Part shown: positions 32,658 through 41,890 of the stretch, in pieces
Position numbering within the stretch: the stretch's first letter is position 1
Layout: each line of letters begins with the position of its first letter
Source of the DNA: Paenibacillus cellulositrophicus
GTDB taxonomy: Bacteria > Bacillota > Bacilli > Paenibacillales > Paenibacillaceae
Reading direction: 5' to 3'
DNA: 64,000 nt
Assembly: GCF_009363095.1 (NCBI RefSeq)
Contig: NZ_CP045295.1
Location: 5,361,001 to 5,425,000 of the forward strand
Notes under the pieces: generated by a model
Seen by the model: the letters and a program-made list of their open reading frames with translations, nothing else
The model's database searches: none
What the model was told of the DNA's origin: nothing
Made by a program: the position numbers and the translations under genes

Positions 32658-33009
32658 GCAGATCTTTTTTTTAGAGATCAGAAAGTAAAAGCTTTGGAGC
32701 GTCCGCTTCCAGATCTCGCGATAAACTTCCGCTAAAAGCGGTCTGTCTGCTGTGAAGACACGTCGATAGATCTTTTTTTTACACGATATTGAAAAGCTTT
32801 TCAGAGGGAGATTTCCTCCCGAATTCATGTAAGCGTTGTATTTGGCCAATATGTTCATTGGTGTATGAGCTGGATGTTTCAGGAGGGCGCCGAATTCAAT
32901 TCTGTGAAGGGGGTGAGCGGCCGCTAAGCTATGAACCCGTGATGGCATCCGTAACCTGAATCAGGAATCATGAATCGTTTTCTAAATGAAGAAAAGGGGA
33001 TGTTCCAAA
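32658..33009 (+). promoter_or_regulatory. Regulatory leader of the alpha-glucoside operon
   Basis: No gene in 350 bases. It carries the perfect palindrome TGAAAAGCTTTTCA (32790-32803), a cre-like TGTAAGCGTTGTAT (32828-32841), a CCGCT/AGCGG hairpin (about 32728-32740), a GGGAG/CTCCC hairpin just after the operator, and a direct repeat AGATCTTTTTTTTA (about 32661 and 32768), the first of which may end the lacI transcript. I could not fix the promoter boxes. Confidence 0.65.
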
Positions 33010-34422
33010 ATGAAAAAAACATCAAAGCCCAAACTATCGCTGCTGATGGTGCTGGGACTGTCGTTTACAATGGTGATGAGCGCCTGCGGAAGCAGCAAGG
33101 ATGCAGGACCTTCGGCAGAACCTGCCGGTACGGCGTCTAACAACGGAGGTTCGACAGCGACGGCAAACGAGCCTGCGGCCACACCGGGTTCGCCGCTGGA
33201 GGAGGCGCTTCAGGGCAAATATAAAGGCACCAAAGTGACGATGTTCGGGCCGTTTGTGGATGCGGACCAGAAGAAATTCGAGTCCAGCATCAAAGACTTT
33301 GAGGATAAAACGGGCATCGATATTCAATATGAAGGCTCCAAGGAGTTCGAGGCGACCATCAACGTCCGCGTGGACGGCGGCAACGCGCCGGATATCGCCG
33401 ACTTCCCGCAGCCAGGCCTGCTGGCCTCGATCGCCAAGACCGGCAAAGTGGTGGATCTGACCAAAGTTCTTGACCAGGAGAAACTGAAGAAGAACTACAA
33501 TCAAAGCTGGCTCGACATGGGGACGATGGATGGCAAGGACGGCAAAATTATGGCTGGCATCTGGAACCGCAGCAACGTGAAGAGCTTGGTCTGGTATCCG
33601 AAAAAGCAGTTTGAGGAAGCCGGCTACAAAGTTCCGGAAACTTGGGACGAAATGATGGCTCTGACCGAGCAGATCGCCAAGGACGGCGACCCGGCATGGA
33701 CGATCGGCATCGAGAGCGGCGCGGCTACCGGCTGGCCGGGAACCGACTGGATCGAAAACATTATGCTGCGCACGACAACACCTGAAAACTACGACAAATG
33801 GGTCAAAGGTGAGCTGCCTTTCACCTCGCCTGAAGTGAAAAACGCGTTTGAGCTCATGTCCAAAATCTGGATGAACAAGGACTATGTGTATGGCGGCACC
33901 AAATCGATCGTGACGACCGCTTTCGGCGATGCGCCGAAACCGATGTTCGAGAATCCTCCGAAAGCCTGGTTCAACCTGACAGGCAACTTTATTACCAGCT
34001 TCTTCCCTGAAACGGCTAAGGTCGACCAGGACTACGACTGGTTCTACCTGCCGCCGATCGATTCGAAATACGGCAAACCGGTGCTTGTGGCCGGAGACAT
34101 CTATGCCATGTTCAACGACCGTCCGGAAGTCCGCGCGGTGATGGAGTTCTTCACGACCGGCGAATCGATCAAGTCGTGGGTGCAGTCCGGCGGCGTGATC
34201 GCTCCGATGAACGACGCTTCGCTCGACTGGTACACATCCGAGTCCGACCGCCGCATGGCGAAGCTGGTCCAGGATGCGACGACCCTCCGCTTTGACGGTT
34301 CCGACCTGATGCCGGGCAAAGTGGGCGCCGGCACGTTCTGGAAGGGCATGACCGACTATGTCAGCGGCACCGCGACGCTGGATGAGGCGCTGAAGCAAAT
34401 TCAGGCCGGCTGGAACAACTAA
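33010..34422 (+). CDS. Sugar ABC transporter substrate-binding lipoprotein
   Basis: A 470-aa family 1 extracellular solute-binding protein. The signal peptide ends in a lipobox with Cys26 (MVMSAC-GSS), so it is a membrane-anchored lipoprotein. The linker is rich in Ala/Gly/Ser/Thr, then GTKVTMFGPFVDADQKKFESSIKDFEDKTGIDIQYEG starts the binding domain. GSSPVALSLE-type features are replaced by GAATGWPGTDWIENIML, as in alpha-glucoside binding proteins (AglE/ThuE-like). AGGGGATG precedes the ATG at 33010, while the frame continues to 32986. It heads the operon with two permeases and a GH65 phosphorylase. Confidence 0.9.
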   Translation: MKKTSKPKLSLLMVLGLSFTMVMSACGSSKDAGPSAEPAGTASNNGGSTATANEPAATPGSPLEEALQGKYKGTKVTMFGPFVDADQKKFESSIKDFEDKTGIDIQYEGSKEFEATINVRVDGGNAPDIADFPQPGLLASIAKTGKVVDLTKVLDQEKLKKNYNQSWLDMGTMDGKDGKIMAGIWNRSNVKSLVWYPKKQFEEAGYKVPETWDEMMALTEQIAKDGDPAWTIGIESGAATGWPGTDWIENIMLRTTTPENYDKWVKGELPFTSPEVKNAFELMSKIWMNKDYVYGGTKSIVTTAFGDAPKPMFENPPKAWFNLTGNFITSFFPETAKVDQDYDWFYLPPIDSKYGKPVLVAGDIYAMFNDRPEVRAVMEFFTTGESIKSWVQSGGVIAPMNDASLDWYTSESDRRMAKLVQDATTLRFDGSDLMPGKVGAGTFWKGMTDYVSGTATLDEALKQIQAGWNN

Positions 34423-34473
34423 CCGCAGCTGCTTAGCTTTTTGGCAGCGGAGAGGCAGGGATGGGGCAACCAA

Positions 34474-34514
34474 AGAGGCTGATCGGGTTTAGCGATCCGT
34501 CGGCCTCTCTTTTT
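34474..34514 (+). terminator. Intra-operon terminator after the binding protein gene
   Basis: AGAGGC.../GGCCTCT stem (34474-34508) with five T. It probably lets partial readthrough supply the permeases while binding-protein mRNA is more abundant. Confidence 0.75.
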
Positions 34515-34564
34515 CCTCCCCGCGTTTGATCTACTCATGAAGTCGTCTGTTTAGGAGGATACCT

Positions 34565-35647
34565 ATGAATACGCAAACGAAACCGGGATTCAGCATCAAG
34601 GCGCTGCTCATCTTTCTGGGCGTCCTGATCGCCAATATCGCCGTCAACGGCGTGATTTTCATCTTTTTCCGGGATTCGTCCCTGAACCCGCTGCTTACCG
34701 CAGTGCTAGCCGTTCTATGGGGCGTTCTGGGCGTTTACTTGATTTACTATACGTTTACCTGGGCGGTGGAGAAGTTTCCCGACCGGATCAGCCGCAGCGT
34801 GCTCCCGTATGTGTTTATCGGGCCGGCGGTTCTGGTGCTGGGCTGGCTGCTCGTGCTGCCGGCGCTGCGTACGCTGTACCTGAGCTTTTTCAATGCGTCT
34901 TCTGATAAGTTCGTCGGTCTGGGCAACTATATCGCCATTTTCAGCGACCGGCTGCTCGCGACCGCGCTGCGCAACAACCTGCTGTGGGTTTTCGTCGGAA
35001 CACTGGCGTGTGTCGCCTTTGGGCTGCTGATTGCCATTCTTGCAGACCGGAGCAGTTATGAGCGGATCGCAAAATCGATCATTTTTATGCCGATGGCCAT
35101 TTCCTTCGTGGCGGCCGGCGTCATCTGGAAGTTTGTGTACTATTACCAGCCGGGAGACGAGCAGATCGGCCTCCTGAACGCCATCGTCATGGCGCTCGGC
35201 GGTGAGCCCCAGGCTTGGGTCAGCATGCTCCAGCCGTGGAACAACTTCTTCCTGATTATCATCCTGATCTGGATGCAGACGGGCTTCGCCATGGTCATCT
35301 TCTCGGCGGCCATCAAGGGCGTGCCGGACGATATTCTGGAAGCCTCCCGCGTCGACGGAGCCGGCGAAATCCGCATTTTCTTCCGCATCATCATTCCGTT
35401 TATCTCGACGACGATTCTGACCGTTACGACGACGATCATCGTGTTTACCCTGAAAATTTTCGATGTGGTCATGGTCATGACGGGCGGACAGTACGGCACG
35501 GAAGTGGTGGCGACCCAGTTCTACCGGCAGTTCTTCATGTACCGGAACTTCGGCTACGGCTCAACGCTGGCCATCGTGCTCCTGATCGCCGTCCTGCCGG
35601 TCATCATCATCAATTTGCGCCAGTTCCGCAAGCAGGGGGGATTCTGA
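34565..35647 (+). CDS. Carbohydrate ABC transporter permease (MalF/AglF type)
   Basis: A 360-aa inner-membrane subunit. Two extra N-terminal segments precede the core (ALLIFLGVLIANIAVNGVIFIFF; LLTAVLAVLWGVLGVYLIYYTFTW), then the BPD_transp_1 domain. The EAA loop is EASRVDGAGEIRIFFRIIIPFISTTI, which contacts the ATPase. AGGAGG precedes the ATG. No dedicated ATPase is encoded in this operon, so it presumably uses a shared MsmX-type ATPase elsewhere, as is common in Firmicutes. Confidence 0.92.
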   Translation: MNTQTKPGFSIKALLIFLGVLIANIAVNGVIFIFFRDSSLNPLLTAVLAVLWGVLGVYLIYYTFTWAVEKFPDRISRSVLPYVFIGPAVLVLGWLLVLPALRTLYLSFFNASSDKFVGLGNYIAIFSDRLLATALRNNLLWVFVGTLACVAFGLLIAILADRSSYERIAKSIIFMPMAISFVAAGVIWKFVYYYQPGDEQIGLLNAIVMALGGEPQAWVSMLQPWNNFFLIIILIWMQTGFAMVIFSAAIKGVPDDILEASRVDGAGEIRIFFRIIIPFISTTILTVTTTIIVFTLKIFDVVMVMTGGQYGTEVVATQFYRQFFMYRNFGYGSTLAIVLLIAVLPVIIINLRQFRKQGGF

Positions 35648-35648
35648 C

Positions 35649-36740
35649 ATGGCAGGCAAAAAGAAAAGAAGAAGCAAAAAGTGGATCGTCAACATCGTGC
35701 TCGGTATCATCTGTTTCGTATGGCTGCTGCCGACGCTGGGGCTGCTGATTTCGTCCTTCCGTCCGGCTGCGGATATTTTGGAGACCGGATGGTGGAAGGT
35801 ATTCCCTCACCAGGAATGGAAAACGAAGGACACGATTCAGCTGTCCAAGGATGTCGACCTGCGCGGGCCGATCGAAGTGAACGGCCAGACGTATACGGAC
35901 GACCAGCTTAAGAGCGGCGTCATGCAGGACGGAAAGCGGCTGACCTGGGAAAACCGCCGCGCGCGCGAAATCAGCGTGCAGGATCAGGGCTGGGTCGGCT
36001 CGCCCAAACTGACGCTCGATAACTATAAAAACGTGATCACAGGCAAGGAATATACGATCAAAAATGCAGACGGCAGCGAGTCGAAGGAGAAGGGAACCGG
36101 CTTATCCCAGGCGTTCTGGAACACGCTGACGATTGCGGTTCCGGCGACGGTCATTCCGGTCCTGATCGCTTCCTTCGCCGCCTACGCCTTCGCTTGGCTG
36201 CGGTTTCCGGGGCGCAGGACGCTGTTCGTCGTCATTATCGCGATGCTGGTCATTCCGATTCAGGTGGCGCTGATCCCCGTGCTGAAGGATTATACTTCGC
36301 TCGGCCTGAACGGCAGCTACCTCGGCATCTGGCTGGCGCATACGGCGTTCGGCTTGCCGCTGGTTACGTACTTTATGTACAACTTCATCAGCCAGCTGCC
36401 AAAAGACTTGTTCGAATCGGCCTTTATGGACGGGGCTACCCACTTCACGATTTTCAGCCGCCTGATCCTGCCCTTGTCGGTCCCGGCGCTTGCTTCCATC
36501 GGCATCTTCCAGTTTCTGTGGGTATGGAACGACTACCTCGTCTCGCTGATCTTTATCGGCAACCAGCCGGAAGTGCAGGTCATGTCGATGAAAATCGCCG
36601 ATCTGGTCGGCTCCCGCGGCAACGACTGGCACCTGCTGACGTCCGCCGCCTTCATCTCGATGCTGATGCCGCTTGCGATCTTCTTCCTGCTCCAGAAGTA
36701 CTTCGTCAGAGGACTGATGGGCGGATCGGTGAAAGGTTAA
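35649..36740 (+). CDS. Carbohydrate ABC transporter permease (MalG/AglG type)
   Basis: A 363-aa inner-membrane subunit starting one base after the previous stop. It carries a long extracytoplasmic insert between the first and second segments (about residues 55-150: ADILETGWWKVFPHQEWKTKDTI to SESKEKGTGLSQAFWN), a feature of the alpha-glucoside permease AglG group. The EAA loop is ESAFMDGATHFTIFSRLILPLSVPAL. It forms the channel with the 34565 product. Confidence 0.92.
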   Translation: MAGKKKRRSKKWIVNIVLGIICFVWLLPTLGLLISSFRPAADILETGWWKVFPHQEWKTKDTIQLSKDVDLRGPIEVNGQTYTDDQLKSGVMQDGKRLTWENRRAREISVQDQGWVGSPKLTLDNYKNVITGKEYTIKNADGSESKEKGTGLSQAFWNTLTIAVPATVIPVLIASFAAYAFAWLRFPGRRTLFVVIIAMLVIPIQVALIPVLKDYTSLGLNGSYLGIWLAHTAFGLPLVTYFMYNFISQLPKDLFESAFMDGATHFTIFSRLILPLSVPALASIGIFQFLWVWNDYLVSLIFIGNQPEVQVMSMKIADLVGSRGNDWHLLTSAAFISMLMPLAIFFLLQKYFVRGLMGGSVKG

Positions 36741-36804
36741 CGGTACCGCTGGGTAACATGAACATATAATGAAGCCCTTGCGGCGTAAGGAGCTGAAGTC
36801 GAAG

Positions 36805-39144
36805 ATGAGAATGGAAACGTATGTGAGGCCGCAGCCGCTGTACCCTTATGAGGCATGGAGTCTGTCCGAGGAAACGTATGACGAGGCAAACAACCAGCGC
36901 AGCGAAAGCCTGTTTGCCATCGGCAACGGATATATCGGCATGCGCGGCAATTTCGAGGAAGGCTTTTATGGCATGTTGGGCACCTCCGTCACCGGCAACT
37001 ATCTGAACGGGTTCTATGACTCTGAGCCGATCGTGTATCCCGAAGGGGCGTACGGGTATCCGGAGCGGAATCACGCGATGCTGAACGTGACCAACGCGCA
37101 GCGGGTGGAGCTGCGGCTCGAGGGCCAGCTGTTCCATCTGAACAGCGGCGTCGTCCACGACTACCGGCGGGAGCTGGACATGAAAAAGGGGATGCTGACG
37201 CGCGAGATCGAGTGGGAAGCACCCGGCGGGCAGCGTGCCCGGATCCAGATCCGACGGTTCGCCGCCCTCCAGCACAAGCATTTGGCGGCGATCCATTATG
37301 AAGTCACCGCCCTGAATTTCAGCGGGGCCATCAGCCTGACCTCCGCGCTGGACGGTAAGATCGCATCGCAGAACAACAACGGCGATCCCCGTCTGGGCAC
37401 CGCCAAGGCTGAGCCGAGCTTGCTGCTCGAAGATACGGGCCGTGACGGAGAGCTGTCCTGGATGAGACAGCGTACCCGGCATTCGGGATTTGTGCTGCTG
37501 ACGGCCATGAGCCATGATCTGCAGACGAATCAGCCCTCCCAGACGTCGGCGTGGTCGGAGAACGAGTATGCGGCATCCGAATTTACCGTATCACTCCGGC
37601 AGGGGGAGAGCGCAGCCCTCACCAAATACGTCACGTACCATACGTCCAAGGATTATGCCGAAGGGGAGCTGCTTCTCGGTGCTGAAGAGGTTCAGCGGAT
37701 GGCTCGGCAGTCGGGGTTTGAGGTGCTTGCCCAAGAGCAGCAGTCTTTTCTCGAAAAGTTCTGGAAAACCGCCGACGTGGAAATCGCCGGCGACCCTGCA
37801 TTGCAGCAGGGCATCCGCTTCAATGCGTTTCAGCTGCTGCAGTCCGTCGGCCGGGACGGCGTGACCAACATCGGCGCCAAGGGTCTCACAGGCGAAGGAT
37901 ATGAAGGCCATTACTTCTGGGATACGGAAATGTACATGCTGCCATTCTTCACCTATACCCGGCCGGATATTGCCAGGGCGCTGCTGCATTTCCGCTACGC
38001 CACGCTGGACAAAGCCCGCGAACGGGCCCGGGTCATGTCGCAGAAGGGAGCTTTGTTCCCTTGGCGGACCATCGACGGGGAAGAGAACTCGTCGTATTAT
38101 CCCGCCGGTACGGCCCAGGCTCACATCAACGCGGACATTGCCTACGGGATCAAGCAGTATGTGTCCGCCACCGGAGATTCCGATTTTCTGCTGAATGAGG
38201 GAGCCGAAATATTGTTTGAGACGTCGAGGTTCTGGCTGGACCTTGGACACTTCAACCCTGCCCGCGACGGAAAGTTCTGCATCGACGGCGTGACCGGACC
38301 TGACGAGTATACGGCCATCGTCAACAATAACGCCTATACGAACCTTATGGTGCAGGATCAGCTGCGCTACGCGGTGCAGTTGGCCGGCTGGCTGGCGGAA
38401 TCACATCCGGCGGAAGATCAGCGCCTGCGGGCGGCGATCGGCCTGACGGACGAGGAAATCGCGCTTTGGGGCAGGGCCGCGGAGAACATGTTCGTGCCGT
38501 ATGATGCCGAACTCGGCATCTATGCGCAGGACGATACGTTCCTGATGAAGGCTAAATGGGATTTTCAGAACACGCCGGCCGACAAGTACCCGCTGCTCCT
38601 GCATTTTCATCCGCTCGTCATCTACCGCCACCAGGTGCTGAAGCAGGCCGATCTGGTGCTGGCGCTGTTCCTGCTCGGCGAACGGTTCACGATGGAGGAG
38701 AAAGTCCGGAACTACCGCTACTATGAGCCTTTGACGACGCATGATTCCTCACTGTCGCCGTGCATTCACAGCATCGTCTCGGCCGAGATCGGCGAACTCG
38801 AAGAAGCGTATGCTTATTTCGACCGGACGGTGCGTATGGATCTGGACGACATCAACCGGAATGCCAAGGACGGGCTGCACACGGCGGCCATGGCCGGGTC
38901 CTGGATGTCCATCGTATACGGGTTTGCGGGCATGCGCTTGGTAGACGGCATGCTGGAATTTGCGCCGGCGCTGCCGGGGCAGTGGGACAGCTACCGCTTC
39001 CGGATCATGAACCAGGGCCGGCTTCTGGAGGTGCTTGTCGACGCGGGAGGGACGGGATATGGACTTCTGGAGGGTGAACCGCTGCAGATCCGCCACAAGG
39101 GGGAAGAGCTGACCCTTGAGGCAGGGAAGAAGGTCAGAAGGTAA
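36805..39144 (+). CDS. Glycoside hydrolase family 65 alpha-glucoside phosphorylase
   Basis: A 779-aa GH65 enzyme. The N-terminal beta-sandwich (about 1-270: SESLFAIGNGYIGMRGNFEEGFYG) leads to a helical linker and the (alpha/alpha)6 barrel. The catalytic acid is Glu501 in GVTGPDEYTAIVNNNAYTNLM. HHSLSPCIHSI-like phosphate-site sequences occur at TTHDSSLSPCIHSIVSAEIG. These enzymes split maltose, trehalose, kojibiose or nigerose with phosphate to beta-glucose 1-phosphate; which disaccharide is not decidable by eye. Candidate starts are 36769, 36805 and 36811; AAGGAG at 36787-36792 favours 36805. It ends the LacI-controlled operon; no beta-phosphoglucomutase gene is present in the window. Confidence 0.88.
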   Translation: MRMETYVRPQPLYPYEAWSLSEETYDEANNQRSESLFAIGNGYIGMRGNFEEGFYGMLGTSVTGNYLNGFYDSEPIVYPEGAYGYPERNHAMLNVTNAQRVELRLEGQLFHLNSGVVHDYRRELDMKKGMLTREIEWEAPGGQRARIQIRRFAALQHKHLAAIHYEVTALNFSGAISLTSALDGKIASQNNNGDPRLGTAKAEPSLLLEDTGRDGELSWMRQRTRHSGFVLLTAMSHDLQTNQPSQTSAWSENEYAASEFTVSLRQGESAALTKYVTYHTSKDYAEGELLLGAEEVQRMARQSGFEVLAQEQQSFLEKFWKTADVEIAGDPALQQGIRFNAFQLLQSVGRDGVTNIGAKGLTGEGYEGHYFWDTEMYMLPFFTYTRPDIARALLHFRYATLDKARERARVMSQKGALFPWRTIDGEENSSYYPAGTAQAHINADIAYGIKQYVSATGDSDFLLNEGAEILFETSRFWLDLGHFNPARDGKFCIDGVTGPDEYTAIVNNNAYTNLMVQDQLRYAVQLAGWLAESHPAEDQRLRAAIGLTDEEIALWGRAAENMFVPYDAELGIYAQDDTFLMKAKWDFQNTPADKYPLLLHFHPLVIYRHQVLKQADLVLALFLLGERFTMEEKVRNYRYYEPLTTHDSSLSPCIHSIVSAEIGELEEAYAYFDRTVRMDLDDINRNAKDGLHTAAMAGSWMSIVYGFAGMRLVDGMLEFAPALPGQWDSYRFRIMNQGRLLEVLVDAGGTGYGLLEGEPLQIRHKGEELTLEAGKKVRR

Positions 39145-39154
39145 CAAAACACGG

Positions 39155-39219
39155 CGGAGTTTTGGAACGAGAGAGACCGGGGAATCACCCGGCAGATTCG
39201 TCCCGGAACTCCGTTTTTT
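39155..39219 (+). terminator. Terminator of the alpha-glucoside operon
   Basis: CGGAGTT...ACGA pairs with TCGT...AACTCCG, followed by six T (39214-39219). Confidence 0.7.
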
Positions 39220-39248
39220 AACTTTATAAAAAAAGTTTGGCGAAACGC

Positions 39249-39278
39249 TTGACGATGATAATGGATCCATGGTAAGAT
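39249..39278 (+). promoter_or_regulatory. Predicted tRNA-Leu promoter
   Basis: TTGACG (39249-39254), an 18-base spacer and TAAGAT (39273-39278), about 50 bases before the tRNA. Confidence 0.6.
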
Positions 39279-39327
39279 CTATCTTGTCGCTAAGAAAAAA
39301 ACATTTCGAACGTGACCAAATGAATAT

Positions 39328-39412
<85 letters not shown>

Positions 39413-39418
39413 TCGTTG

Positions 39419-39464
39419 ATAGGATCATGTGATTGCTGAAAGGCAATGCATGATCCTATTTTTA
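39419..39464 (+). terminator. Terminator after tRNA-Leu
   Basis: ATAGGATCATG pairs with CATGATCCTAT, with an inner ATTGC/GCAAT and a T run. Confidence 0.9.
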
Positions 39465-39539
39465 TGTTTATTTACGCCGATAGGCGTTTTTTTTTATTCT
39501 CTTCAGGATTGTGATTACAGACCGCCGGGGGCCCTTGGA

Positions 39540-40469
39540 TCAGGGCACCCGGCCTAACTGCTCCCGAAGCCGCGTGATGTCGCTGATCGGCGGAAGGCCG
39601 TAAAGCCGGGCGTATTCGCGGCTGAATTGGGACGGGCTTTCGTAACCGACTCGAAAAGCAACATCCGCTGCATCGGCAGATTCGGATAACAAGAGACGGC
39701 GGGCCTCCTGCAGCCGCAGCTGCTTTTGGTACTGCAGCGGGCTCATGGCCGTGACCTCCTTAAAATGACGGTGCAGGGAGGAGGGGGCCATATGGGCAGC
39801 GGCCGCCAGCTCATCGATTCGAAGCGGCTCCATGTACTCCCGCTTCAGCTGCTCTACCACCCCGGCAATCCGGTTCGAGCTGCTTCCCCTCAAGGCCATT
39901 TGCCTTAATACGTCTCCTTGCTCTCCCTGCAAAACCCGGTATAAGATTTCGCGCAATATGAGCGGGGCTAGCACCGGCACATCCTCTGGGTTGTCGAGTA
40001 GGCGGACAAGCCTGACAGCCGCGTCCAGCAGAGGAGCAGTCGATTGTTCCACGAATAACCCCCGTTTCGAACGGAGCTTCTTCCGGGATGCCGGTTTCGC
40101 CTCGTTTACTAAGTCCAACGCATCTTTTAGGTTAAGTTTAAGCCTGAAGCACAAATAAGGCACATCAGGCGTTGCTTCAATAATCTGTGCGGAGACGGGC
40201 AAATCCAGGGAGATGACCAGATAGCTGGACGGCCCATACGTAAAGCTCTCGTCTGCAAGCATGACCACTTTCGAACCTTGGGAGACGATGCACAGCTCCG
40301 GTTCATGGACCGAAAACGAAGGGAACGTCGTTTTCGAACTGCGAATCAGGGAAAGGGAAGGGATGAGCGTCTCGTGAATGCCGTCTCCGTCCGTATGTCT
40401 TTCCATCAATAGGGACAATTCCTTCTGATACGAAACCAAGGAATTGGCGTGGTTGGATAAATCCCGCAT
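39540..40469 (-). CDS. AraC family transcriptional regulator (AraC_N type)
   Basis: A 309-aa protein. The N-terminal domain (residues about 35-185) is the AraC_N/CuDB type (IPSLSLIRSSKTTFPSFSVHEPELCIVSQGSKVVMLADESFTYGPSSYLVISLDLPVSAQI). The C-terminal double HTH is RIDELAAAAHMAPSSLHRHFKEVTAMSPLQYQKQLRLQEARRLLL and DAADVAFRVGYESPSQFSREYARLYGLPP. AAGGAGGGG precedes the ATG. It is divergent from the MFS gene at 40628, its likely target. Confidence 0.9.
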   Translation of the reverse strand: MRDLSNHANSLVSYQKELSLLMERHTDGDGIHETLIPSLSLIRSSKTTFPSFSVHEPELCIVSQGSKVVMLADESFTYGPSSYLVISLDLPVSAQIIEATPDVPYLCFRLKLNLKDALDLVNEAKPASRKKLRSKRGLFVEQSTAPLLDAAVRLVRLLDNPEDVPVLAPLILREILYRVLQGEQGDVLRQMALRGSSSNRIAGVVEQLKREYMEPLRIDELAAAAHMAPSSLHRHFKEVTAMSPLQYQKQLRLQEARRLLLSESADAADVAFRVGYESPSQFSREYARLYGLPPISDITRLREQLGRVP

Positions 40470-40627
40470 GAATTGTTTTCCCCTCCTTATCTAGGTCCAT
40501 TATAAGCCCTGTTGGGTCCAGCGATGAATCGTTTTGAGAGAATCAGGCAATCATTTGCGATTTTTAGACTACCTCTGCTTTTTTCGGCTGGTTCATAATC
40601 AGGTTGAAAGAAAGGAGAGGAAGAGGA

Positions 40628-41812
40628 ATGGATAAGCGCATTTTCATTTTGGCGCTGGCTGCCTTTACAGTAGGCTCAGTTGAACTGGTCATTGCCGGGA
40701 TTTTGGATATGATCGCCCGGGATCTGCGCGTTTCCGTCGGTGTGGCCGGCCAACTGGTTTCGGTGTATTCTCTGGTTTTCGCCTTAGGATCCCCCGTCTT
40801 GATCGCTTTAACTACGAAGGTTGAGCGCCGAAGGCTGCTGGTCATTGCCATGCTGGTGTTTACGGCTGGAAATATCATGTCTATGTTAAGTCCGAGTTTT
40901 ACGATGCTGTTGCTATCCAGGGTTATTCTGGCGGCAAGCTGCTCCATTGTTGTCGTTCTGTCGATCACCCTGGCTTCGGGGATTGTGACACCTGAAGCAA
41001 AAGGGCGTGCGATTGGAATGATCTTTATGGGGATCAGCGGCGCCCTCGTGCTCGGCGTTCCGCTGGGGACATTGATCGGCGAGGCTTGGGGCTGGCGGGC
41101 AACCTTTGCTTTTATTGGCGTACTTTCGTTAATTGTGACGCTATGCATCATGAAATTTCTGCCCCAAGCGGCGTCTCCGCCTAAGCTTCCGATGCGGGAA
41201 CAGCTGCGTACGTTGGGAAATTCTAAAATTGTGTTCGCCCATCTCGTCTCCATTCTGCAAATGACGGGCCAGTTTACGATCTATGCCTATATCACGCCGT
41301 TTTTACAGACCATGTTGAACCTGTCTCCCGGTCAAATCAGCTTCGTCTTGCTGGTTTATGGGCTCGCCGGCATTGCAGGGGGGTGGATTGGAGGGTGGGC
41401 GGCCGACCGCTTTGGGGCAGCCCGGACAATGATCGTCACGCTGCTGCTCCACGCCATGGCAATCCTGCTTCTGCCCTGGGCAGCTGCCTCCATGCTGCGC
41501 TTGCTGCCCGTCGTCATCGTCTGGTGTGCGTTTAACATGGCGCCAAGTCCGGCTATTCAAAGCTATTTGGTGCGGCTTGCACCAAAGTCGGCGGACATCC
41601 AACTCTCTCTAAATACCTCCTCGCTGCATCTCGGCGTAGCTGCGGGATCTGTCATCGGCGGCGTGGTGATCAGCCGTTATGAGGTTACGGCCAATGCCTG
41701 GATCGGAGGTCTGTTTGTCATCCTGGCTATTGTTTCAGCAATCGTTACTCTGTACAGAGGCAGGGTGATTCATAGTAAAAAAGATAACTCCCTTCAGGAG
41801 AATCCCTCCTGA
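40628..41812 (+). CDS. MFS transporter (DHA1, sugar-efflux/drug type)
   Basis: A 394-aa protein with about twelve membrane segments. It starts MDKRIFILALAAFTVGSVELVIAGILDMIARDLRVSVGVAGQLVSVYSLVFALGSPV, typical of the AraJ/YdhP-like DHA1 group. The frame is open to 40604, but AGGAGAGGAAGAGGA directly before 40628 is the SD. Probable exporter; substrate unknown. It ends at a strong terminator shared with the convergent TetR gene. Confidence 0.88.
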   Translation: MDKRIFILALAAFTVGSVELVIAGILDMIARDLRVSVGVAGQLVSVYSLVFALGSPVLIALTTKVERRRLLVIAMLVFTAGNIMSMLSPSFTMLLLSRVILAASCSIVVVLSITLASGIVTPEAKGRAIGMIFMGISGALVLGVPLGTLIGEAWGWRATFAFIGVLSLIVTLCIMKFLPQAASPPKLPMREQLRTLGNSKIVFAHLVSILQMTGQFTIYAYITPFLQTMLNLSPGQISFVLLVYGLAGIAGGWIGGWAADRFGAARTMIVTLLLHAMAILLLPWAAASMLRLLPVVIVWCAFNMAPSPAIQSYLVRLAPKSADIQLSLNTSSLHLGVAAGSVIGGVVISRYEVTANAWIGGLFVILAIVSAIVTLYRGRVIHSKKDNSLQENPS

Positions 41813-41850
41813 GAAAGCAGTCTTTACGATGTAAACGGTAACCCTATTGA

Positions 41851-41886
41851 AACCGCCCATCCGATAACCGGATGGGCGGTTTTTTG
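41851..41886. terminator. Terminator between convergent MFS and TetR genes
   Basis: AACCGCCCATCCG pairs with CGGATGGGCGGTT, followed by T on the + strand. Confidence 0.85.
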
Positions 41887-41890
41887 CGTT

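Noticed and set aside
33034..34473. 479-codon reverse frame over the sugar-binding protein
   Set aside because: Antisense shadow with no recognisable domain; the + strand product is a complete lipoprotein.
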